Below are positions 1 through 7,600 of a stretch of 7,609 bases of DNA, in pieces. The notes under the pieces were generated by a model. The model did no database searches, was not told the origin of the DNA, and saw only the letters and a list, made by a program, of their open reading frames with translations. The DNA comes from Gammaproteobacteria bacterium (GTDB lineage Bacteria > Pseudomonadota > Gammaproteobacteria > Nitrosococcales > Methylophagaceae): positions 21,552-29,160 of the forward strand of contig NVVP01000032.1 in NCBI GenBank assembly GCA_002402245.1, read 5' to 3'. A program made the position numbers and the translations under genes. Numbering within the stretch: position 1 is the first letter of the stretch; each line of letters opens with the position of its first letter.

Positions 1-1
1 C

Positions 2-592
2 ATTGCCAGCGCCGTACTGCAACATGAAAAGAAAGAGTTGCAACTTTGGCACCTTGCCCATCATGATCAATTAACCGGTTTACCTAATCGACGGTTATTT
101 AATTTAAGTTTGGAGCATGCCATAAAGAAATCTAATCGTGCCATTAATCATATTGGAATATGCTTAATCGACCTTGACCATTTCAAAAATATTAATGACA
201 CTTTAGGACATGAATACGGCGACATTGCCTTACAGGAAGCCAGCAAACGCATACAGCAGTGTATTCGTGATGAAGATACTCTTTCACATCTTGGTGGTGA
301 TGAATTTGCGCTTATTACCGAAAATATTATCAGGCCCTTCAGTGTGTATAAAATTGCAGAGAAAATTCACCAATCTTTTGCCAAACCATTTATCCTGAAT
401 GGCTATTCGTATAAACTTTCCGCCAGTATTGGCATCAGTTTTTATCCACGAGACGGAAAAGATAGCCAGTCACTTTTAAAAAGTGCAGATACCGCCATGT
501 ATGAAGCAAAAAAACAAGGCCGGAGCCGTAGTATTTATTATAATTATAAACCTGGTTTGGCATCACTGCTTGGAGATGCACCTGGCACTTGA
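2..592 (+). CDS. Diguanylate cyclase, GGDEF domain at C-terminus (5' partial)
   Basis: The frame is open from the left edge, so the N-terminus is missing; the TTG at 38 is only an internal codon. 196 residues are visible, numbered from base 2. A polar helix (about 1-18, QHEKKELQLWHLAHHD) leads into the GGDEF domain, as the signalling helix does in sensor cyclases. The DQLTGLPNRR motif (about 22-31), the metal/substrate segment IDLDHFKNIND (56-66), LGHEYGD, and the active-site GGDEF (98-102, bases 293-307) are all intact. RDED lies exactly five residues before GGDEF and matches the RxxD allosteric inhibitory site. The usual Arg two residues before GGDEF is His here (SHLGGDEF). The domain ends with TAMYEAKKQGRSRS and the protein stops about 20 residues later, so no EAL domain follows. 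Known role of the family: making c-di-GMP from two GTP in the cytoplasm, with product feedback through RxxD. The sensor part lies upstream and cannot be named. A predicted active enzyme is an inference from motif integrity. Confidence 0.95.
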   Translation: MASAVLQHEKKELQLWHLAHHDQLTGLPNRRLFNLSLEHAIKKSNRAINHIGICLIDLDHFKNINDTLGHEYGDIALQEASKRIQQCIRDEDTLSHLGGDEFALITENIIRPFSVYKIAEKIHQSFAKPFILNGYSYKLSASIGISFYPRDGKDSQSLLKSADTAMYEAKKQGRSRSIYYNYKPGLASLLGDAPGT

Positions 593-748
593 AACAGGCT
601 TAAAGGGATCCGTTGATAACAACCAACTCTCTCTTCATTTGTAAGCTTAGCTAGTAGACTACATACTCAACTCAATTAACCTCTTTGTTTTAAATATTTT
701 CTGTCTCAGTCTTTTTCCTTCAAGTAATAAGTGTTAGGTTTTTTGATC

Positions 749-762
749 GATAATTAATTATC
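749..762. repeat. 14-bp perfect palindrome GATAATTAATTATC
   Basis: The sequence GATAATTAATTATC equals its own reverse complement, and lies after a T-run at 739-744. It could be a dimeric regulator site. It resembles half-sites of the Fur box (GATAAT / ATTATC), but the arms are separated by two bases instead of the one of the 7-1-7 model. In such AT-rich DNA a chance palindrome is also plausible. No adjacent start codon makes a regulatory role obvious. Confidence 0.3.
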
Positions 763-845
763 ATTAGAGACAAACGTTCAATACATAAGGTGACTCAATA
801 CCAGCTCTTAACTTACCTGTTCATACATATAATTATTATTACTAA

Positions 846-1046
846 GTGATTAATTCAGTACTGTGTATAAATCAAATCGTCTTAGAAATAAAAGTTAAAC
901 CAAAAAAGTGGCAAGCACCTTCAAAAACTGAATTTTATGGTGATATTCAATTCAAAGGCACCCTAACTTTTTTAACAGGCCCTAAAGAGCTTCACTCTCT
1001 ATTTGTTCTGCCAGATATTCTGCCTACCTTAAAGCCAGAGAAATAA
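846..1046 (+). CDS. Doubtful small hypothetical protein (66 aa) or gene remnant
   Basis: The frame begins directly after an in-frame TAA (843-845). Its only upstream start is GTG at 846; there is no ATG in the frame and no good Shine-Dalgarno sequence before it. The product would be 66 residues, Lys-rich, with no signal peptide, membrane segment or family motif that I recognise (segments such as KVKPKKWQAPSKTEFYGD). The composition looks protein-like rather than random, so it may be the fragment of a decayed gene, but it could equally be non-coding. A TATAAT at 828-833 lies too close to 846 to act as its promoter with a normal leader. Confidence 0.2.
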   Translation: MINSVLCINQIVLEIKVKPKKWQAPSKTEFYGDIQFKGTLTFLTGPKELHSLFVLPDILPTLKPEK

Positions 1047-1074
1047 TGGTCAAGGTTGGATTAGCGGAAGAAGA

Positions 1075-1111
1075 GGCAGTAAACAAACTGCCAGGTCGAG
1101 CGAAGCCCGAC
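1075..1111 (-). terminator. Tandem hairpins after the giant gene, possible terminator
   Basis: Reading the minus strand past the stop at 1134, two hairpins follow within 60 bases. The first (1111-1095) is GTCGGGC-TTC-GCTCGAC, a 7-bp stem with one G.U pair. The second (1092-1075) is GGCAGT-TTGTTT-ACTGCC, a perfect 6-bp stem, followed by the pyrimidine-rich TCTTCTTCC. There is no true U-tract, so efficiency as an intrinsic terminator is uncertain. Position and orientation fit the end of the giant gene's transcript. Confidence 0.4.
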
Positions 1112-1133
1112 TCAGAGACTGATTTACTGATAG

Positions 1134-1664
1134 TTACATAACAGCATTAGCATTATCCTCCTCCATAATAGTAAAACTGATATCTGCCAGGGTGCCAGTA
1201 GTCCCATCTGCGTAGGTAAAGGCACCCTGCCCGTGTTCAACTACACCATCAATCGGGTCCTGCTGATTTCCGTCGCTTTCCAGGCTGAGGGATTCAATAC
1301 CTGCAAAGATCAAGCTCATTAACTCATCCTCATCGCTAACACCATCCTGATTAAGGTCTTGCCATACCATAAAGGCATCGACCTTATCATCACCAGCATC
1401 AAGCAGGCCATTGGCGTTGGTGTCAAATGCGGCCAAACCTTCCAGGTCTGTTTGGGCACCGTCGAGATAGCTGGTGAAGGCTATTTCGTCGATGTCGGTA
1501 ATTTGGCCATCGGCGTTTTTATCATAAGCCAACAAGCCATCGTCGGCGGCTACCCAGGCTTCGGTTTGTTCTTTATCGCCGTCGCCATCCACATCAAGCA
1601 GTACGCCTTCGGTGCTGTATTCCACGCCATCGCCGTCGAGGTCGAGTGCGATAGGCGCTACCAT
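1134..1664 (-). other. Asp-rich C-terminal domain with three EF-hand-like loops
   Basis: Residues 1982-2157, after a Pro-rich linker (ETPSPQPIPIEPPS). It starts with APIALDLDGDGVEYST and DVDGDGDKEQTEAWVAADDG and has three loops with EF-hand spacing: DKNADGQITDID (1488-1523), DTNANGLLDAGD (1389-1424) and DLNQDGVSDEDE (1323-1358). The order PIALDLDGDG, W...DDGLLAYDKN, DLEGLAAFDTN, F.VWQDLNQDG is a recurrent C-terminal arrangement in large Ca2+-binding surface and RTX-type proteins of Proteobacteria. It probably folds on Ca2+ outside the cell. The gene ends with FTIMEEDNANAVM; whether this is a secretion signal cannot be told from sequence alone. Confidence 0.8.
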
Positions 1665-4600
1665 GGTGCCCACGTCATCAGTAGCGCTAGTGATGGCGGA
1701 AAGAAGGAAAGATGGGGGTTCAATTGGAATTGGCTGGGGGCTGGGGGTCTCTATCACTATTGCTTTGTTGTCAGCAATGTTATTGCCTGCTGGTAAGCTG
1801 GTGCTAACCATGGCATTACCTGCCACATCCTGAGCGGTGCCTACCGTGTAGCTACTAACAGTTAGGTCAAGGCTGCCATCGCCTGCGCCCACGATATAGG
1901 TGCCGGTAAGTTCCGTGCCTTCCGTTGCGGCGGTTAAGGTGATGACGTCACCAGTATCCAGAGTGACAGCAACAGTGCTGCCCGCCTGCACCCTTTCATC
2001 GGTGGTGGCGGTAATAATGATGCTATCACCTTCGTTATAAGAATCATCTGTGGTGCTTGAGCTAAAGGCAGTGATGGTAGGGGCGATGGTATCCAAGGTG
2101 GTGTTATCGAGTTCAACGGTGGCGCTACCCTGTGGCGCAGCATTACCATCGCCATCGGAAACATTGGCGGTAATGGTGATCTCACCCGCCTCTAAGCTGC
2201 TGATATCGGTAGCAGCAATCGTCCAGGCATTGCTGGTGACCGTTGTTGTGACCTTGATCACCGTGTTGTCATCATAAAAGGCCACAGTGACGGTCTGGCC
2301 GTCTTCCACATTGGCGGTGGTGCCGCTAATCACGACATCCTCACCTTCAACCGCATTGACCACATTATCGCCTTCGATAGGAGTGGTGATGCTCAAAGTG
2401 GGTGAAAATAAATTAGGAAGAGGCACTTCTACCTCAGGGGGCTGAATGCTTAAGCCATCTGCCGTCACGTTCAAGACCACAGCTTTGCTAGCGGTATTAC
2501 CCGCCGCATCCATGGCGATTACAGTAAAGCTGTAGCTGGGTTTGGTTGCAAAGTCTGGATTGCCTGTGAGGGTGACGGCACCGGTACCGCTATCAATGGT
2601 AAATAAGGCCGCATCTGTGCCGCCTAAACTATAGGAAGTAACGGCAACGTCGTCAGTAGCCGCTGCGGTGTAGATCATTTGCCCTGAACCGGTGTTTTCC
2701 GCGACATCTAGGTTCTGGTTTCTCAGGTTTCTGAATACACTTATCGTATCAGCGAGCGCACCGGCCGACAGCACATCCACATCACCATCACCGTCTATAT
2801 CCGCCGTGGTCACTGAAGTAGCCCCATCAATGTAGCTAATATACAGCTCGGGACCAAAATTTCCCGAACCGTCATTTTCAAACCAGGCCACCTTATTACC
2901 TATCACAGAGGCCGACAGCACATCCAAATCACCATCACCATCCATATCGGCGGCGGTCACTGAATAAACAAAACCCTGACTCGTACTAATCACCTGCTCG
3001 GAACCAAAACCCGAGTTATCATCGAGATTTTCAAACCAGGCCACCGTATTATCATCCGCAGAGGCCGACAGCAGATCCAAATCACCATCACCGTCTATAT
3101 CCGCCGTGGTCACGTAAACAGCACCCATCTGAGTGTTACTAATCACCTGCTCGGCACCAAAATTGCCATTACCGTCATTTGCAAACCAGGCCACCGTATT
3201 ATCATCCTCAGAGGCCGACACCACATCAAGATCTCCATCACCATCCACATCCAACGTGGTCACTGAATGAGCACCACCCTGAGTGCTACTAATCACCTGC
3301 TCGGCACCAAAACTGCCATTGCCGTCATTTCTAAACCAGGAGACCTTAGCATCCTGCGGATTCCCATAAGTCCCCGCAGAGGCCGACACCACATCCAGAT
3401 AACCATCATCGTCTATATCGGCGGTGGTCACTGAACGAGCATCAATCTGGGTATTGCTAATCAACTGCTCGGCACCAAAATTGCCCGAACCGTTATTTTC
3501 AAACCAGGCCACCTTATTATCATTCACAGAGGCCATCACCACATCCAGATCACCATCATTATCTAGATCGGCTGTGGTCACTGAAAAAGCATTACCCGGA
3601 GTGTTACCAATCACCTGCTCGGCACCAAAATTGCCCGAACCGTCATTTGCCCACCAGGAGACTCTACTCCCACCCCCGAACCCCTGTCCGTAAAAGGCCG
3701 ACAGCATATCCAAATCACCATCACCATCTACATCCGCCATGATCACTGTACGAGGAGCACTATCATTACCGGTATTGATAATCTCTTCCTCATCTCCAAG
3801 CGAGGTTGTTGCAAACTGCGGTGGAGTGGTATCTATCGTTAAGTCAAAGGCCTCACTCGGTGTGCCTTCTACGCCAGCTACTCTAACTACGGCTGTGTAG
3901 CTGGGCGTATCGCCATCGTTGAGGATGCGGCTGTCTTGATAGCTCCAGTTGGTACCATCCACAGTGGCAGTACCTAACAAAGTGTCTCCGTCGTAAATAC
4001 GCACGACTCCACTGCCTGACAAGCTTGTATTTATGGTGCCCTGAATTACTAGTATTGTATCGTTGGTGCTGTCTCCATCGCTGAGGTTGGTTTGAATACC
4101 ATCGGCAACACTAAAGCCGTTTGTGATGCTGGCCGTTACGGCGGAATCCGGATCCGTCACGTTCAAGACCACAGCTTTGGTAGCGGTATTGCCCGCCGCA
4201 TCCATGGCGATTACATTAAAGCTGTAGCTGGATTTGGTGTCGTAATCTGGGGCACCTGTGAGGGTGACCGCACCATCGCTATCAACGGTAAATAAGGCCG
4301 CATCTGTGCCGCTTAAATGGTAGGAAGTGACGGCAATGTTGTCGGTGGCCACTGCGGTGTAGATCACCTGCCCTGAACCGATGTCTTCCGTGACTTCTAG
4401 GCTCAGGTCTCTCATTCTGATCACAGCTAGCGCATCACCCAGCGCAGAAGCCGACAGCACATCCAGATCACCATCACCATCTATATCCGCCACGGTCACT
4501 GTTTTAGCACCACTGTGATAACTAATCACCTGCTCGGCACCAAAATTGCCCGAGCCGTCATTTTCAAACCAAGAGACCCTACCATCATCCCCCTTAGAGG

Positions 4601-7600
4601 CCGACAGCACATCCAGATCACCATCTCCATCCAAATCCGCCGTGGTCACAGAATTAGCACCATCAAGGTTACCAATCACATGCTCGGCACCAAAATTGCC
4701 CGAGCCGTCATTTTCAAACCAGACCACCTTATCACCAGTCTGAGAGGCCGACAGCACATCCAAATCACCATCTCCATCTATATCGGCGGTGGTCACTGAA
4801 CGAGCAACAAGCTGAGCGCTACTAATCACCTGCTCCTCACCAAAATTGCCCGAACCGTCATTTCTAAACCAGGCGACCGTATTATCCCCCGCAGAGGCCG
4901 ACACCACATCCAAATAACCATCACCATCTATATCGGCGGTGGTAACAGACTGAATAGAATCCTGAGTCGCACTAATCACCTGCCTGGCACCAAAACCCGA
5001 GTTATCGTCGAGATTTTCAAACCAGGCCACCGTATTATCCTGCTGAGAGGCCAACAGCAGATCCAGATCACCATCACCGTCTATATCCGCCGCGGTCATT
5101 GAAATAACAAAACTATTATCGAAGGTGTCAATCACCTGCTCGGCACCAAAATTGCCCGAACCGTCATTTGCAAACCAGGCCACCTTGGCACTATCCGCAT
5201 AAGAGGCCGACAACAGATCCAGATCACCATCACCGTCTACATCCATCGTGATCACTGCACGAGCACCCTGATTACTAATCACCTGCTCCGGACCAAAATT
5301 GCCCGAACCGTCATTTTTAAACAAGGAGACCGTTTCAGTCTCCCAATCGCTCGACAGCAGATCCAAATCACCATCACCGTCTACATCCGCCGTGGTCACT
5401 AAATAATTGCTATACCCGTTATCGGTAATCATTTCCTCATCTCCAAACGAGGCTGTTCTTGCAAGCTGCGGTGGAGTGGTATCTATCGTTAAGTCAAAGG
5501 CCTCACTCGATGTGCCTTCTACGCCATCATCACTGACTACGGCTGTGTAGCTGGGCGTATCGCCATCGTTGAGGGTGCGGCTGTCTTGATAGCTCCAGTT
5601 GGTACCCTGCACAGTGGCAGTACCTAACAAAGTGTCTCCGTCGTAAATACGCACGACTTCACTGCCTAACAAGGATGCATCTATGGTGCCCAAAATTTCT
5701 GGTGAGGTATCGTCGGTGCTGTCTCCATCCTCCAGAATGGAGGGGAAACCGTTCGTGGCCACATCATCATAGCCGCTGATGATGGTGGCTAATGTGGTCG
5801 GGGATTCTATGACATTCGTCACGTTCAAGACCACAGCTTCGGTAGTGGTATTGCCCGCCGCATCGCTGGCGATTACAGTAAAGCGGTAGCTGGATTGGGT
5901 GCCGAAGTCTGGGTTACCTGTGAGGGTGACGGCACCGGTACCGCTATCAATAGTAAATAAGGCCGCATCTGTGCCGCCTAAACTATAGGAAGTGACGCCA
6001 TTGTCGTCGGTGGCCTCTGCGGTGTAGATCACCTGCGCTGCACCGGTATGTTCCGTGACATTTGGGCTCAGGTTTCTGACTACACCTACCGGTACCGTTC
6101 CGACACCAAAAGTGTCCCACAGTACATCCAGATCACCATCACCATCTATATCCGCCACGGTCACTGAACGGGCATAGTCCCCAGTGTCAGTAATCACCTG
6201 CTCGGCACCAAAAGTGCCATCGCCGTTATTTTCAAACCAAGACACCGTACCATCAGTCTTAGAGGCCGACAGCACATCTAAATCACCATCACCATCCACA
6301 TCCGCCGTGATCACAGAATTAGCACCAGCATGGTTACCAATCACCTGCTCGGCACCAAAAGTGCCATCGCCGTTATTTTCAAACCAGGCTACCGTATTAT
6401 CAGTCTCAGAGGCCGACAGCACATCCAGAAAACCATCACCATTTATATCCGCCGTGGTCACTGAACGAGCACCATCCTGAGTCCGACTAATCACCTGCTG
6501 GGCACCAAAAGTGCCATCGCCGTTATTTTTAAACCAGGCCACCGTATCATCCCCCGCATAGGCCGACAGCACATCCAGCTTACCATCACCATCTATATCT
6601 GCCACGGTCACTGAACTAGCACCAGTGTTACTAATCACCTGCTCGGCACCAAAATTGCCCGAGTTATCATCGAGATTTTCAAACCAGACCACCTTATTAC
6701 CCTGCGCAGAGCCCAACACCACATCCAGATCACCATCACCGTCTATATCCGCCGTGATCATTGAACTAACAATATACCCAGGGTTACCAATCACCTGCTC
6801 GGCACCAAAATTGCCATCGCCGTTATTTGCAAACCAGACCACCCGATTGTCCCCAGAAAAAGACCACAGCAGATCCAGATCACCATCACCATCCATATCT
6901 GCCGTGGTCACTGCACGAGACAATCCCTCAGTGCCAGTGTCACTAATCACCTGCTCGGCACCAAAGTTTCCCGAACCATCGTTCTTAAACCAGGAGACCG
7001 TTTCAGCATCCCAATCGCTCGACAGCAGATCCAAATCACCATCACCGTCTATATCCGCCGTGGTCACTAAATAAGCGCTATAATCGCTACTGCTAATCAC
7101 TTCCTCAGTTCCAAACGAGGCTGTTGTTGCAAACAGTGGTGGAGTGGTATCTATCACTATTGCTTTGTTGTCAGCAAGGTTATGCCCTGCTGGTAAGCGG
7201 GTGCTAACCATGGCATTACCTGCCACATCCCGAACGGTGCCTACCGTGTAGCTACTAACAGTTAAGTCAAGGCTGCCATCGCCTGCGCCCACGGTATAGG
7301 TGCCGGTGAGAACCCTGCCTTGCGTTGCGGCGGTTAAGGTGATGACGTCTCCGGTATCCAGAGTGACAGCAAAAGTGCTGCCCGCCTGCACCCTTTCATC
7401 GGTGGTTGCGGTAATAATAATGCTATCACCTTCGTTGTAAGAACCATCTGTGGCGCTTGAGTTAAAGGTTTTGATGGTAGGGGCGGTATCCAAGGTGGTG
7501 GCGATGAGCACAACGATAGCGCTACCCTGTGGCGCAGCATTACCAGCAGCGTTGGAAACATCAGCGGTAATGGTGATCTCACCCGCCTCTAAGCTGCTGA

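Larger units (their letters stand above)
593..1133. other. AT-rich intergenic region between convergent genes
   Basis: About 540 bp separate the stop of the cyclase gene from the stop of the giant minus-strand gene. There is no strong intrinsic terminator right after the cyclase stop; the first part only has scattered T-runs (about 685-715 and 739-744). It contains a 14-bp perfect palindrome (749-762), an isolated TATAAT (828-833) without a convincing -35 partner, one stop-to-stop frame without ATG (846-1046), and two hairpins near the end of the minus-strand gene (1075-1111). No tRNA, rRNA or mobile-element sequence was recognised. Confidence 0.8.
3807..5453 (-). repeat. Super-module copy 2 (propeller + cadherin + Ig)
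   Basis: Same order as copy 1 and directly adjacent to it. The linker region is the most conserved part at DNA level (offset 1650 bp around 3817-3876). The outer parts of the blades differ more. Confidence 0.85.
5454..7121 (-). repeat. Super-module copy 1 (propeller + cadherin + Ig)
   Basis: 1668 bp module repeated as copy 2 at 3807-5453 (1647 bp). A third copy at 2463-3806 has the propeller and cadherin parts but is followed by another Ig type. Anchor points repeat across copies, such as the CGTCACGTTCAAGACCACAG string at the end of each cadherin-like domain (about 2463, 4155 and 5817). Confidence 0.85.

Noticed and set aside
593..700. A frameshifted EAL domain after the GGDEF domain
   Set aside because: No frame downstream of 592 shows EAL motifs and the DNA is stop-rich; the cyclase simply ends there.
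749..762. Fur box
   Set aside because: The arms look like Fur half-sites, but spacing is off by one and no gene starts just downstream; kept only as a palindrome.
828..833. Promoter at the TATAAT hexamer
   Set aside because: No acceptable -35 hexamer lies 16-18 bases upstream and no credible gene starts downstream; in AT-rich DNA the match is weak evidence.
1046..1141. 31-codon plus-strand frame starting at ATG 1046 (TAATG overlap with the 846 frame)
   Set aside because: It runs through the two hairpins and overlaps the end of the giant gene, with no ribosome-binding site or recognisable motif.
1934..2185. Minus-strand frames at 1934-2185 and 7334-7582
   Set aside because: They are out-of-frame readings of the two copies of the long direct repeat, hence their similarity to each other; the in-frame Ig-like reading is clearly the real one.
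1359..7074. Many plus-strand open frames across the giant gene (e.g. 1359-1796, 3424-3693, 6184-6480, 6625-7074)
   Set aside because: They are antisense shadows of the repeats: the reverse of DGDGDLD codons reads as Ser/Pro-rich text (SPSPS, ITCSAPK), repeated with the same period, with no ribosome-binding sites or known motifs.
2721..7121. Regular repeats of about 150 bp suggesting a CRISPR array or satellite
   Set aside because: The period is a multiple of three, the repeats code for FG-GAP blades in one open frame, and there are no short unique spacers.
7509..7511. GTG as start codon of the giant gene
   Set aside because: The frame is open for 32 further codons to the window edge and those codons match the same Ig-like domain near 2100-2210. 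The gene begins outside the window.
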